Positions 33,928 to 43,323 of a DNA stretch of 64,000 bases are shown here, piece after piece; position 1 is the stretch's first letter, and the number at the start of each line of letters is the position of its first letter. The notes beneath the pieces are model-generated. The model saw only the letters and a list, made by a program, of their open reading frames with translations, was not told the origin of the DNA and did no database searches. The translations under genes were made by a program, and so were the position numbers. The stretch comes from Pseudomonas sp. JUb42. Lineage in GTDB: Bacteria > Pseudomonadota > Gammaproteobacteria > Pseudomonadales > Pseudomonadaceae. The stretch covers positions 1-64,000 of the forward strand of contig NZ_JANUFD010000006.1 of assembly GCF_024807945.1 (NCBI RefSeq). Reading direction: 5' to 3'.

Positions 33928-35457
33928 ATGACCCAGACCATTCAAACCATGGCGATCGTGGGCACTGGCGTGATGGGTGTAGGGATTGCGCAGATTGCGC
34001 TTCAGGCCGGGCTGCGCGTGTCTCTCTTCGATGCCAGAGAGGGCGCCGGTGACACGGCAAGGTTGAAGTTGAGCGAAACCTTCGACAAGCTGGTTGCTAA
34101 AGGCAAGATCAGCACTGCCGACGCCTCTGATGCAATGTCGCGCGTGCATGTGGAGACATCACTCCAAGCGCTGGCTGACTGTGAACTGGTTGTCGAGGCG
34201 ATCATCGAGAAGCTGGAGGCCAAGCAGAGTCTGCTCTGCGATCTGGAAAATATCGTCTCAGCGACCTGTGTTCTGGCAACCAACACTTCATCCCTCTCGG
34301 TGACCAGCATCGCCTGTGTCTGTCGGCATCCTGAGCGCGTGGCGGGCTTCCACTTCTTCAACCCCGTGCCGTTGATGAAGGTCGTCGAAGTGATCGACGG
34401 CCTGGCAACGGATTCAACAGTCGGCGATGCATTGCAGGCCCTCGCCACGCGCTTGGGGCACAGAGGCATTCGAGCCAAAGACACCCCCGGGTTCATCATC
34501 AACCATGCCGGTCGGGCCTATAGCACCGAAGCCCTGCAGATGCTCAAAGAAGGGATTGCTACTCCTCTGGATATCGACCGGATCCTGCGCGAAGGCATGG
34601 GTTTTCGCATGGGCCCGTTCGAGCTGTTTGATCTGACCGCTCTGGACGTTTCCCATCCGGTCATTGAGTCGATTTACAGTCAGTTCTATCAGGATCCTCG
34701 TTATCGTCCTTCATCCCATACCCAACGCATGCTTGAGGCCGGGTTTGTCGGACGTAAAGTGGGGCGCGGCTTTTACTCTTACCAGAACGGACAGACGCCT
34801 GACCCGGCTTCAGCGCAGAACGTGCCGGATGTACAGCTGATGCCGCCTGTCTGGATTGGAGCCGAGACCGACGCAGACAGGGCATCCCTCATCACCTTGC
34901 TGGATCGACTTGGGGCTCAGATCGAGACAGGGGATCGCCCATCGGCAAATGCCCTATGCCTGCTCGCTCCCTACGGCGTGGACGCCGCTCAAGCGTCGCT
35001 GGATTTCGATACCGATCCTTGCCGTACCTTGTGTATCGATCTGCTGCCTGACTTGGCTCGGCACCGGACCCTGATGCCGACCACGGCGACCTCACCGGCC
35101 ATGCTTGCTGCGGGACATGCGTTGCTGGCCCGTGATGGCGTCGGGGTAACGGTCATTCAAGACAGTGTCGGGTTTGTCGCTCAGCGTGTCATGGCAATGG
35201 TCATCAATCTGGCCGGGGAGATTGTTCAACAGAAAATAACCTCTATCGATGATCTGGATGAGGGGGTGCGCCGTGGATTGGGTTATCCGCTGGGGCCGTT
35301 GGCCTGGGGGGATGAGTTGGGCGCCCGGCGCATCCTGCATATCCTCAAGCGTATGGCTGATCTCACCGCAGATCCTCGCTATCGCCCTGGGCTCTGGTTG
35401 CGCCGCCGGGCCGACCTTGGCCTGTCATTGCGAGTCGCGGAACCCGCGGTTGGCTGA
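33928..35457 (+). CDS. 3-hydroxyacyl-CoA dehydrogenase (PaaH/PaaC-like, two C-terminal domains)
   Basis: The 509-residue protein has an N-terminal NAD domain (GTGVMGVGIAQ), active-site FHFFNPVPLMKVVEV with the catalytic His/Glu pair, and two 3HCDH C-terminal domains, the second starting near residue 395 (GVTVIQDSVGFVAQRVMAM). This length and layout are those of PaaH of phenylacetate breakdown and similar dedicated enzymes, not of the FadB fusion. The ATG lies two bases after the hydratase stop, so the two are coupled. A GTG six bases upstream is less likely. Confidence 0.93.
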   Translation: MTQTIQTMAIVGTGVMGVGIAQIALQAGLRVSLFDAREGAGDTARLKLSETFDKLVAKGKISTADASDAMSRVHVETSLQALADCELVVEAIIEKLEAKQSLLCDLENIVSATCVLATNTSSLSVTSIACVCRHPERVAGFHFFNPVPLMKVVEVIDGLATDSTVGDALQALATRLGHRGIRAKDTPGFIINHAGRAYSTEALQMLKEGIATPLDIDRILREGMGFRMGPFELFDLTALDVSHPVIESIYSQFYQDPRYRPSSHTQRMLEAGFVGRKVGRGFYSYQNGQTPDPASAQNVPDVQLMPPVWIGAETDADRASLITLLDRLGAQIETGDRPSANALCLLAPYGVDAAQASLDFDTDPCRTLCIDLLPDLARHRTLMPTTATSPAMLAAGHALLARDGVGVTVIQDSVGFVAQRVMAMVINLAGEIVQQKITSIDDLDEGVRRGLGYPLGPLAWGDELGARRILHILKRMADLTADPRYRPGLWLRRRADLGLSLRVAEPAVG

Positions 35458-35530
35458 CGCCTGGCAGGCTCGGCGTGCAGGCTGAAAGCGGCTGAAACTC
35501 GAATTCAATAACAATTAGAAGGTAGGTGAA

Positions 35531-36775
35531 ATGGGTGCTCTGAGCGGATATCGGGTGCTGGATCTTAGCCGGGTACTGGCTGGCCCCTGGTGTGGCCAAG
35601 TCCTGGCTGACCTGGGTGCCGAGGTCATAAAAATCGAACGGCCTCAGGTGGGTGATGACACCCGCGGTTGGGGGCCGCCCTGGATGAAGGACGAGGAGGG
35701 TGAACCGACCCAGGAATCCTCTTACTACCAGTCGACCAATCGAGGCAAACTCTCGGTGGCCCTTGATCTGGCTTCACCGGAGGGGCAGGAGCTGGTGCGT
35801 GCCCTGGCCACAGACTGCGATGTACTGATCGAAAACTACAAGGCCGGCTCCCTGGCCAAGTACGGCCTGGACTACCAGACCTTATCGCAGATCAATCCGC
35901 GCTTGGTCTATTGTTCGGTGACTGGGTTCGGTCAGACCGGCCCACGGGCCAGCGAACCTGGCTATGACTTCATCATCCAAGGCATTGGCGGATTGATGAG
36001 CATCACCGGTGAGCGCGATGACTTGCCGGGGGGCGGGGCGCAGAAGGTCGGTGTGGCTTTTTCGGACTTGATGACCGGGCTTTATTCCACCGTGGCTATC
36101 CAGGCGGCGTTGCTGAGTCGGCATCAGACGGGACTGGGGCAGCATATCGACATGGCGCTGCTCGATGTACAGGTCGCGACCCTGTGTAACCAAAGCCAGA
36201 ACTACCTGGCGTCAGGCAAGCCGCCCGGGCGCTATGGCAATGCCCACGCCAACATCGTGCCGTATCAGGTATTCAAGGCCAATGACGGCGACTTCATCAT
36301 TGCCTGTGGCAACGATAGCCAGTTCAGGGAGCTGTGCGATGCCATCGGCCTGGCTGACCTGCCGAAGGATCCGCGATTTGCGCGCAATACGGATCGGGTG
36401 AATAACCGCCAGGCGATCGTTGAGATCCTGTCCAGCCATTTTCTCACGGATGGCGCACAGAGCTGGGTCAGCAAGATTCATCCCCGTGGTGTTCCGGTTG
36501 GCGCCATCAACGATATCGCCACTGCTCTTGCCGAACCACAGGTCAAGGCTCGCGATATGGTCGTGACCATCCCCCATCCCAAGAAAGCTGATTTCGTCAC
36601 CGTCGGCAGCCCCATCAAGCTGTCCCGCACGCCGGTCGAATATCTGCGTCCTGCGCCCATGCTCGGCGAGCATACGGATTGCGTGCTCCGTCAGCGACTT
36701 GGTTTGAGTGACGAACGCCTTGAGGAGCTCAAGGCCCGTGGCGTCATCGAACAGTCGGACTTCAGCGCGCCCTGA
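35531..36775 (+). CDS. CaiB/BaiF family class III CoA-transferase
   Basis: The 414-residue enzyme has the family's start (YRVLDLSRVLAGPWCGQVLADLGAEVIKIE, shown in part: DLSRVLAGPWCGQ), the RGKLSVALDL strand and the catalytic aspartate in GYDFIIQGIGG (Asp146). Such transferases move CoA between carboxylic acids, often with succinyl-CoA or a pathway product as donor. In this operon, which lacks an acyl-CoA ligase, it is the probable activation step. It follows the dehydrogenase by 73 bases. Confidence 0.93.
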   Translation: MGALSGYRVLDLSRVLAGPWCGQVLADLGAEVIKIERPQVGDDTRGWGPPWMKDEEGEPTQESSYYQSTNRGKLSVALDLASPEGQELVRALATDCDVLIENYKAGSLAKYGLDYQTLSQINPRLVYCSVTGFGQTGPRASEPGYDFIIQGIGGLMSITGERDDLPGGGAQKVGVAFSDLMTGLYSTVAIQAALLSRHQTGLGQHIDMALLDVQVATLCNQSQNYLASGKPPGRYGNAHANIVPYQVFKANDGDFIIACGNDSQFRELCDAIGLADLPKDPRFARNTDRVNNRQAIVEILSSHFLTDGAQSWVSKIHPRGVPVGAINDIATALAEPQVKARDMVVTIPHPKKADFVTVGSPIKLSRTPVEYLRPAPMLGEHTDCVLRQRLGLSDERLEELKARGVIEQSDFSAP

Positions 36776-36817
36776 AGCGCTACTACTTTCAGTACCAAAA
36801 ACCTGCCAGGAATACCT

Positions 36818-37567
36818 ATGAAAATCCTCGTATCCATCAAGCGAGTGGTCGACTACAACGTCAAGGTTCGCGTCAAAGCGGACAACTCCGGCGTTGATCT
36901 GGCCAACGTCAAAATGTCGATGAACCCTTTCTGCGAAATCGCCGTGGAAGAGGCCGTCCGCCTGAAAGAGAAAGGCGTAGCGACCGAGATCGTCGTCGTT
37001 TCCGTCGGCCCGACCACTGCTCAGGAGCAACTGCGTACCGCACTGGCACTGGGCGCTGACCGTGCCATCCTCGTTGAGTCTGCTGACGAACTGAACTCCC
37101 TGGCCGTGGCCAAGCTGCTCAAGGCCGTGGTCGACAAAGAGCAGCCGCAACTGGTGATCCTTGGCAAACAAGCCATCGACAGTGACAATAACCAGACTGG
37201 TCAGATGCTGGCCGCCCTGAGTGGCTACCCGCAAGGCACTTTCGCGTCGAAAGTCGAAGTGGCCGGTGACAAGGTTGCCGTGACCCGCGAAATCGACGGC
37301 GGCCTGCAGACCGTTTCCCTGAGCCTGCCAGCGATCGTGACTACAGACCTGCGTCTGAACGAGCCACGCTACGCCTCGCTGCCGAACATCATGAAAGCCA
37401 AGAAGAAGCCTCTCGAAGTGCTGACCCCGGACGCCCTGGGTGTCTCCACGGCCTCCACCACCAAGACCCTGAAAGTCGAAGCGCCGGCTGCACGCAGCGC
37501 TGGCATCAAGGTCAAGTCGGTGGCTGAACTGGTCGAGAAACTGAAAAACGAAGCGAAGGTAATCTAA
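36818..37567 (+). CDS. etfB: Electron transfer flavoprotein beta subunit
   Basis: The 249-residue protein matches EtfB throughout: [20 protein letters not shown], the AMP-binding [23 protein letters not shown] region and the [20 protein letters not shown] signature. With EtfA it carries electrons from acyl-CoA dehydrogenase to the ETF:ubiquinone oxidoreductase. GC and codon use are high and housekeeping-like compared with the rest of the operon. Pseudomonads often carry a core etfBA, so this may be the core copy or a second pathway-linked one; the window cannot decide. Confidence 0.96.
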   Translation: MKILVSIKRVVDYNVKVRVKADNSGVDLANVKMSMNPFCEIAVEEAVRLKEKGVATEIVVVSVGPTTAQEQLRTALALGADRAILVESADELNSLAVAKLLKAVVDKEQPQLVILGKQAIDSDNNQTGQMLAALSGYPQGTFASKVEVAGDKVAVTREIDGGLQTVSLSLPAIVTTDLRLNEPRYASLPNIMKAKKKPLEVLTPDALGVSTASTTKTLKVEAPAARSAGIKVKSVAELVEKLKNEAKVI

Positions 37568-37569
37568 AC

Positions 37570-38499
37570 ATGACTATCTTGGTAATCGCCGAACACGACG
37601 GTAAGACCCTGGCCCCGGCCACTCTGAACACCGTAGCTGCTGCCGTTAAGATCGGTGGCGACATCAATGTACTGGTCGCAGGCGCCGGTGTGGCTGCTGT
37701 GGCTGACGCAGCGGCGAAAATCGCCGGTGTGGCCAAGGTGCTGCTGGCGGACAACGCTGCCTACGGCCATCAACTGCCGGAAAACGTTGCGCCGCTCGTT
37801 GCCGAGTTGGGCAAAGGCTACAGCCATATCCTGGCTGCCGCGACTTCCAACGGCAAAAACATCCTGCCGCGGGTTGCCGCGCAACTGGACGTTGACCAGA
37901 TCTCCGAGATCATCTCGGTAGAAAGCGCCGACACCTTCAAGCGCCCGATCTATGCCGGTAACGCCATCGCCACCGTTCAGTCTTCGGCTGCGGTCAAGGT
38001 CATCACCGTACGTGCCACCGGTTTCGACCCGGTAGCCGCTGAAGGTGGTTCGGCTGCGGTTGAAGCGGTTGCGGCTGCTCACGACGCAGGCAAATCGTCC
38101 TTCGTTGGTGAAGAACTGGCCAAGTCCGATCGTCCGGAACTGACCGCTGCCAAGATCGTCGTTTCCGGCGGCCGCGGCATGCAGAACGGCGACAACTTCA
38201 AGCACCTGTACGCCCTGGCGGACAAGCTGGGTGCAGCGGTCGGCGCTTCCCGCGCTGCGGTCGATGCCGGTTTCGTACCGAACGACATGCAGGTCGGCCA
38301 GACCGGCAAGATCGTCGCGCCTCAGTTGTACATCGCCGTCGGTATCTCCGGCGCGATCCAGCACTTGGCCGGTATGAAGGACTCCAAGGTGATCGTTGCG
38401 ATCAACAAGGACGAAGAAGCACCGATCTTCCAGGTGGCTGATTACGGCCTGGTGGCTGATCTGTTTGACGCTATTCCTGAGCTGGAGCGCTTGGTTTAA
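37570..38499 (+). CDS. etfA: Electron transfer flavoprotein alpha subunit
   Basis: The 309-residue protein has the EtfA N-terminal domain ([19 protein letters not shown]) and the C-terminal FAD domain with [44 protein letters not shown] and [20 protein letters not shown]. It starts two bases after the etfB stop, so the subunits are made together. A strong bidirectional terminator follows after 30 bases. Confidence 0.96.
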   Translation: MTILVIAEHDGKTLAPATLNTVAAAVKIGGDINVLVAGAGVAAVADAAAKIAGVAKVLLADNAAYGHQLPENVAPLVAELGKGYSHILAAATSNGKNILPRVAAQLDVDQISEIISVESADTFKRPIYAGNAIATVQSSAAVKVITVRATGFDPVAAEGGSAAVEAVAAAHDAGKSSFVGEELAKSDRPELTAAKIVVSGGRGMQNGDNFKHLYALADKLGAAVGASRAAVDAGFVPNDMQVGQTGKIVAPQLYIAVGISGAIQHLAGMKDSKVIVAINKDEEAPIFQVADYGLVADLFDAIPELERLV

Positions 38500-38528
38500 G
38501 CCTGTACCGCAGCCGCTTAGAAAAAATG

Positions 38529-38569
38529 AAAAACGCCGAAGTCTGGATAGCCAGGCTTCGGCGTTTTTT
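38529..38569. terminator. Strong bidirectional intrinsic terminator
   Basis: AAAAACGCCGAAG pairs with CTTCGGCGTTTTT; inside, CTGG-ATAG-CCAG extends the stem. A-tract and T-tract on the two sides let it serve etfA and the convergent DoxX gene alike. Confidence 0.93.
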
Positions 38570-38580
38570 CAGTTGCTCAC

Positions 38581-38982
38581 TCAAGCTTTGCTTGAAGGTT
38601 TCACGGCGAACATGCCATCACCTAACAAGGCTACCACCAGCGCAGTGACGCAAAGGTAGATAGGGTATTCCCAACCGCCATTGGCGTTGGTGAAGCTCCA
38701 GCCGTTGTGAAAGTGTACGGTCGAAGCGACGAACAGTTGAACCACCGCAAGGGCGGCGATCCAGCGTGAGTAGACGCCCAGGACCAGCAGCAAGCCGCCA
38801 AGGACTTCAAAAGCCATGACCGGGTAAGCGAGGAAACCGGGGAACCCGATCGACTCAAAAAAGCCGGCAGTGCCTGCGGGGGTGAACACAAACACTTTGG
38901 TCAGGCCATGAGCCAGGAACATGATACCCAGGGCCAGACGCATGATAAATGCTGCATAGGGAGCGGTACGTGTATCAATCAT
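38581..38982 (-). CDS. DoxX-family membrane protein
   Basis: The 133-residue protein has four hydrophobic helices and the DoxX pattern: RLALGIMFLAHGLTKVF, FESIGFPGFLAYPVMAFEVLGG (in part) and VLGVYSRWIAALAVVQLF. DoxX proteins are poorly understood and often occur with oxidative or thiosulfate/aromatic metabolism. It is the last gene of a minus-strand group with an esterase, a LigB-type dioxygenase and an NADP-binding reductase. Confidence 0.9.
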   Translation of the reverse strand: MIDTRTAPYAAFIMRLALGIMFLAHGLTKVFVFTPAGTAGFFESIGFPGFLAYPVMAFEVLGGLLLVLGVYSRWIAALAVVQLFVASTVHFHNGWSFTNANGGWEYPIYLCVTALVVALLGDGMFAVKPSSKA

Positions 38983-39001
38983 GGAGACGTTTCCTTTTTG
39001 T

Positions 39002-39676
39002 TCAGTTAGAAAGTGACAGCGTGTTGGTTAGCCAGCGCGAGAAGTCGGCCAGTTCTTCAGCGCCGATCTCGTGGGCCATGTCGTAGAAATGTGTTTCGTG
39101 AGCAACGCCAATCCGCTCCAGCCAGGCGTCCGCCTCTTTTGCCCAATCGACGGGGAGGACGTTGTCCTGCAGGCCGTGAGCAATAAACGCTGAAACTGAC
39201 TTCAGGCGTTCCGGTACTGCGATCTGTGAGTCAATCTCACGCAGCATCCGGCCACTGAGCAGAGCAAACCCTTTGACCAGCTCAGGCTCGGTCACGCCGA
39301 CGCTCGAACTCATGATGCCGCCCTGGCTGAAGCCAGCGATTACCGTCGGGAGCGGAGGAAGGGCCTCAATGAAACGCAACAGCAGTTGCCTGCTCGACTC
39401 GGCTTGCTCTTGATTGAACGAAGGGCCATTGCTGGTGAAGTTCACCTGATACCAAGCGAACCCCTGCGGGCCAACCTGCAACGGACCCCGCAGGAGCAAC
39501 ACTTCCAGCCCCTCAGGCAGCGAGGCGGCCAGCGGCGCCAGATTCGCTTCGTTCGAGCCAACGCCATGGAGTAGCAACAGGCGAGCTTTGGGGCTGGCGG
39601 TGCTGCCGGCTTTCCTGAAGAAAATACCCGACTGCGGTTCACGGACGGGTTCGAAAAAATTGTTCTGATTCGACAT
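39002..39676 (-). CDS. Carboxylesterase/phospholipase-type alpha/beta hydrolase
   Basis: Starting at ATG 39676 the 224-residue protein matches the small carboxylesterase family (YpfH/EstB-like): LLLLHGVGSNEANLAPLA, nucleophile in IAGFSQGGIMSSS, acid in GLQDNVLPVDWA and histidine in DMAHEIGAEELADF. It is a cytoplasmic esterase with unknown substrate. Its ATG follows the stop of the dioxygenase gene after a single base, so the two are translationally coupled and probably act in one route. Confidence 0.88.
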   Translation of the reverse strand: MSNQNNFFEPVREPQSGIFFRKAGSTASPKARLLLLHGVGSNEANLAPLAASLPEGLEVLLLRGPLQVGPQGFAWYQVNFTSNGPSFNQEQAESSRQLLLRFIEALPPLPTVIAGFSQGGIMSSSVGVTEPELVKGFALLSGRMLREIDSQIAVPERLKSVSAFIAHGLQDNVLPVDWAKEADAWLERIGVAHETHFYDMAHEIGAEELADFSRWLTNTLSLSN

Positions 39677-39677
39677 A

Positions 39678-40511
39678 TTAGGCAACGCCTTGAATGGGTT
39701 GAGCGATTTCGCGTCCACGACTGTCAGCCGAGGTAAACAGGTAGCTGTCCATGGCCAGCACCCCATAGGTCACCCCGCCTTCCAACACGCGGGTTTCATA
39801 ACCTTCCCCGGCTGCGCCCAAGGCAATGAACAACGGCAAGAAGTGCTCGTTGGTCGGATGGGCCCGCTCGGCGGATGGCGCGTAATTTTGATAATCGAGC
39901 AATTGCTCGGTGTTTCGCGTCTGCAGGGCGTTGGCCGTCCAGGCAGCGAAGCTTTTTACGTAATCGGCCCCGTGAATGGCGTTGCCGCGGAATTCGTAAA
40001 GGTTATGGGTAAGGCTGCCTGACGCGACGATGAGAATGTTCATCTCACGCAATGGCTTGAGCGCTTCACCGAGCTTCCACGCCTGGCGGGTATCCAGCGT
40101 CGAGGGCATCGACACCTGGACAACCGGGATGTCTGCCTCAGGCGCCAGGTACAGCAACGGCACCCAGGCGCCATGATCCAGGCCCCGAGCCGGGTCCAGG
40201 CGGGCCTTCCAGCCCGACGTCTGCAGCAGCCCCACGATATGTTCCGCCAGCGCCGGTGCGCCTGGAGCCGGGTATTGCAACTGGTAGAGCGCGTCGGGGA
40301 AGCCGCCGAAGTCATGAATGGTTTTAGGGGCGGTGCTCGCGGTAACGCTGACTTCGCCGCGGGTCATCCAGTGCGGAGACAGGATGACAATGGCGTCAGG
40401 TTTCGGCAGTTCGCGGCTGAGCTCGGCCAGCCGTTGACCAGCAAGACCGGGCTCGATTGCGAACAGCGGAGCACCATGGGACACGAATAGCAGTGGGAAC
40501 GATGTGGTCAT
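39678..40511 (-). CDS. Class III (LigB-type) aromatic ring-opening dioxygenase, YgiD/DODA-like
   Basis: From ATG 40511 the protein has 277 residues and the DOPA-dioxygenase-like pattern: LFVSHGAPLFAIEP, ILSPHWMTRGEVSVT, YPAPGAPALAEHI, GLDHGAWVPLLYLAPEADIP and GSLTHNL. The histidines in SHG, SPHW and DHG form the likely iron or zinc site. E. coli YgiD opens the ring of DOPA; other members accept catechol-like compounds. It is coupled to the esterase and follows the reductase gene by 19 bases. Confidence 0.9.
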   Translation of the reverse strand: MTTSFPLLFVSHGAPLFAIEPGLAGQRLAELSRELPKPDAIVILSPHWMTRGEVSVTASTAPKTIHDFGGFPDALYQLQYPAPGAPALAEHIVGLLQTSGWKARLDPARGLDHGAWVPLLYLAPEADIPVVQVSMPSTLDTRQAWKLGEALKPLREMNILIVASGSLTHNLYEFRGNAIHGADYVKSFAAWTANALQTRNTEQLLDYQNYAPSAERAHPTNEHFLPLFIALGAAGEGYETRVLEGGVTYGVLAMDSYLFTSADSRGREIAQPIQGVA

Positions 40512-40530
40512 GGTGAATGCTCCAATGCAG

Positions 40531-41160
40531 TTACTTGTGCAGCCAGACGGGGGCGATGGAGGTCCCCATGCCAGCGCCATAACCAAGGTAGATATTCAGA
40601 CCTGCCAGGGGTTCGAGATAGCGCGCATTTACCAGCCCGCCTGCGTCTACAGTGTTCCAGCCCAGGCTTTGCGCGAGTGCGATGGCGGTCTGTTTGGCGC
40701 GTTCATTGTCGGCGGCGACAAATACGCTGCCGCGTTGGTCATTGGCGAATTTCGGGCCGTCTGCGAGGACTTGGGCGAACAAGGTGTTGAAGGCCTTGAC
40801 CACGTGGGCCTGGGGCACAGACTTGGCGATCTCTTCTGCGGCACTGGTGACATGGCCGATGGTCAGCGACATGTAGTCAGCGCTCAGAGGGTTGGTGATA
40901 TCGATGACGACCTTACCGGTCAGATCACCCAGGCTCTGCAGTGCGGACGCTGCGTCGGCATACGCCGTGGCAACTACGACCACCTCGCTGTCACCCAGCG
41001 CTTGGGCTGGGGCGTAGGCGCTGACGTTTGCGTACTGATCGGCCAAGGCCTGGGCTTTGGTGATATCGCGGCCGGTGACGCGCACGCTGTGACCCGCTGC
41101 CGACAATTGTTTGGCAAAACCCGAACCCATGTTGCCGGTACCGATTACTGTGATTTTCAT
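40531..41160 (-). CDS. NADPH-dependent F420 reductase-like NAD(P)-binding protein
   Basis: The 209-residue protein is a compact Rossmann protein (GTGNMGSG at 7-14, RVTGRD after strand two) of the F420-dependent NADP reductase-like family, with DITNPL and VVKAFNTLFAQVLADG at the expected places. Pseudomonads do not make F420, so the partner is more likely a flavin or small carbonyl. It is first in the four-gene operon ending with DoxX and is divergent from the LysR gene at 41278. Confidence 0.85.
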   Translation of the reverse strand: MKITVIGTGNMGSGFAKQLSAAGHSVRVTGRDITKAQALADQYANVSAYAPAQALGDSEVVVVATAYADAASALQSLGDLTGKVVIDITNPLSADYMSLTIGHVTSAAEEIAKSVPQAHVVKAFNTLFAQVLADGPKFANDQRGSVFVAADNERAKQTAIALAQSLGWNTVDAGGLVNARYLEPLAGLNIYLGYGAGMGTSIAPVWLHK

Positions 41161-41277
41161 AGTTACCTCAAGTGTGTTGAGTTGCGTTGAATCGATTTGA
41201 TGGGTTCATTCTATAGGTTGCGAATTTGAGATAAATAAGGCCTTATGGGACTAATAGTTCCTCTTGGTGAGACAGTC

Positions 41278-42177
41278 ATGGATCGAGCACTTGAGATGCA
41301 GGTTTTCTGCACCGTGGTAGATAAGGGGAGCTTTATCGGCGCGGCAGACCCGCTGGGCATGTCGAAAGCAGCTATTTCGCGCTATGTGAGTGGCCTGGAA
41401 GACCGCTTGGGCGTGCGCCTGATGCACCGCACCACCCGGCGCCTGTCGTTGACCGATGAAGGGCGGCAGTTCTATCACCAGGCGCGGGAAGTGCTGGCGA
41501 TGATGGACGCGGCAGAAGAATCGGTTTCTTCCGCCGCGCCAGAGCCCAGTGGCGTGCTGCGAATCAACGCTCCGGTGAGTTTTGGCGTGCTGCACCTTGC
41601 GCCTGTCTGGGCTGATTTCATGCAGGCCTATCCCAAGGTGGAGCTGGACATCAGCTTGAACGACCGCATCGTGGATCTTGTCGAGGAGGGTTTTGATGCC
41701 GCCGTGCGGATTGCGCGGCTAGAGAGCTCTTCCCTGGTGGGGAGGCGTCTGGCGAGTACCCGCATGTGCCTGTGTGCGGCACCGTCCTACCTGGCCCGGC
41801 ACGAGCCGTTAAAGGCCCTTGAGGATCTGAGCGCGCATGGGGTGATTGCCTATACCAACTTTGCCAGCGGCAACGAATGGCAATTCAAAGGGCCGAATGG
41901 CAATGAAAGCGTCGTTACACGCTCGGTCTTGCGCTGCAACAACGGTGATACCTGCCGCAGCATTGCCTTGGCCGGGGGCGGGATATCACTGCAGCCAAGC
42001 TTCATGGTGGCTGAAGACCTTCGTCGCGGCGACCTGGTGGAAATCCTGCCGGAGTATCAGTCTGTGGAGTTGGGCATCTATGCGGTGTACCCGACCCGCA
42101 AGCACCTGGCGCCCAAGGTGCGGGTGTTGATCAACTTCCTGGTCGAGCGTTTTGCCGAGCCGCAATGGGAGCAATAA
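41278..42177 (+). CDS. LysR-family regulator of the DODA/DoxX operon
   Basis: The 299-residue protein is a CrgA-type LysR regulator: MQVFCTVVDKGSFIGAADPL, MSKAAISRYVSGLEDRLGVR, and effector domain LRINAPVSFGVLHLAPVW. ATG 41278 gives the family's normal N-terminus; the frame is open 11 codons further up. It stands head to head with the reductase-dioxygenase-esterase-DoxX operon with 117 bases between, and so is its probable regulator. Confidence 0.9.
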   Translation: MDRALEMQVFCTVVDKGSFIGAADPLGMSKAAISRYVSGLEDRLGVRLMHRTTRRLSLTDEGRQFYHQAREVLAMMDAAEESVSSAAPEPSGVLRINAPVSFGVLHLAPVWADFMQAYPKVELDISLNDRIVDLVEEGFDAAVRIARLESSSLVGRRLASTRMCLCAAPSYLARHEPLKALEDLSAHGVIAYTNFASGNEWQFKGPNGNESVVTRSVLRCNNGDTCRSIALAGGGISLQPSFMVAEDLRRGDLVEILPEYQSVELGIYAVYPTRKHLAPKVRVLINFLVERFAEPQWEQ

Positions 42178-42194
42178 GGCTCATGGGGAAAAGA

Positions 42195-42240
42195 GCCGGC
42201 TGACCTGAGAGTGATGGAACATCAGCCGGCAAGGGGAAAC
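42195..42240. terminator. Inverted repeat between convergent genes
   Basis: GCCGGCTGA and TCAGCCGGC are exact reverse complements with a 28-base loop, located between the LysR gene and the convergent hydrolase gene. There is no T-run, so factor-independent termination would be weak. Confidence 0.45.
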
Positions 42241-42265
42241 ACATCCCCAAAGGAGTCGCGGGGCT

Positions 42266-43219
42266 TTAAATGCTTTCCAGAAAGAGGCTCAGGTCAGCCG
42301 CAAACTTCTGCGGGTTCTTGAACGCGAGAAAATGATCGCCCTGTTCGCATTTGGAGTAGACGTGCAGTACCGACCCCTTGATGGCCGCGTTCATCCAGAG
42401 CTGACTCTGCTGCCAGTCGCTGTACTTCCCGGTAAAAATAGCGGTTGGTACGTCAATTTTTGCCTGGATCACGTCTCGCCAGTCATTGGTTGTGTGATCA
42501 AAAAGCACCTGCCCCGTGAACGTCATGTCGTCCTGAACCACTGCCTGGGCCAGGCTGATCACGTTATGGAAATAGGGAGAGTCCATTTCCATTGCGCGCT
42601 CTACGACCCTGCTCGCAGAGATCAGTGTGTTGGTGGGTGACATGTTGACGTACGACGCAATCATGCGCTCCGGCGAGGTCGTGAACGCGCCCGCGTCGAG
42701 CCGCTCCTGCTCCGACCAGTCGGCATGACAATAGATCGATGGCGCCTGGTCAATGATTGAGAGTGTACGAATCCCCTGGGTGCCAAACAGATCGATGAAT
42801 GCCCACATCACCGACGCTCCCATCGACCAGCCGCAGTAATCCGCTTCAGCCAATCCAAGATGCGCGGCAAACTCTTTTACGTCCTGGGCATAGCGGGAAA
42901 TACGGTTGCCGAACCTGACTCGCTGGGACAGCCCTTGATTGCGCACATCCAGGACGTAGACGCGGTAGCGCTTGCTCAAAATGTACAGCAGATGGAAGTA
43001 CATGGCGCCATTGGCCGACCAGCCGGGAATGAAAATCAGCGGTCTGCCCGTACCGGCTTCCCAATAGCAAAGGTTGGTGTTGTCGCTGGTGGCGAAACTA
43101 CTGATCTTCAGCTCCGGGAAATCCGAAATCTTGAAGGCCTGATCGATGATTTCATGGGGAAAGTAAAAATCCTCGCCGAGCAAGGACCAGAGCGTCTTGT
43201 CTTTCAGTGGGTAGTCCAA
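42266..43219 (-). CDS. Alpha/beta hydrolase
   Basis: The 317-residue cytoplasmic hydrolase has IFIPGWSANGAMYFHLL for the oxyanion region, nucleophile GWSMGA (Ser132), acid region TGKYSDWQQ and histidine in QGDHFLAFKNP. It has no signal peptide. The only in-frame start near the fold is TTG 43219, with AGG about nine bases upstream; no ATG is available, so the start is uncertain. It is divergent from the LysR gene at 43324. Esterase, lactonase or C-C hydrolase activity is possible. Confidence 0.82.
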   Translation of the reverse strand: MDYPLKDKTLWSLLGEDFYFPHEIIDQAFKISDFPELKISSFATSDNTNLCYWEAGTGRPLIFIPGWSANGAMYFHLLYILSKRYRVYVLDVRNQGLSQRVRFGNRISRYAQDVKEFAAHLGLAEADYCGWSMGASVMWAFIDLFGTQGIRTLSIIDQAPSIYCHADWSEQERLDAGAFTTSPERMIASYVNMSPTNTLISASRVVERAMEMDSPYFHNVISLAQAVVQDDMTFTGQVLFDHTTNDWRDVIQAKIDVPTAIFTGKYSDWQQSQLWMNAAIKGSVLHVYSKCEQGDHFLAFKNPQKFAADLSLFLESI

Positions 43220-43323
43220 GTGAAGCGCCTGCAGTTCCAGAATTTATTTTGGCAACAATAAGACTTGAACCGTAATGAGATAAATATCCAAAATGGCGCA
43301 ACATTCGAAACGGAATATTGCTA

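Noticed and set aside
36212-37234. Long minus-strand frame across the CaiB and etfB genes
   Set aside because: Runs against two strongly supported genes and has no ribosome site or recognisable domain.
36818-38499. Reading etfBA as certainly specific to the catabolic island
   Set aside because: High-GC, housekeeping-like sequence leaves open that this is the core ETF copy located here; only stated as possible.
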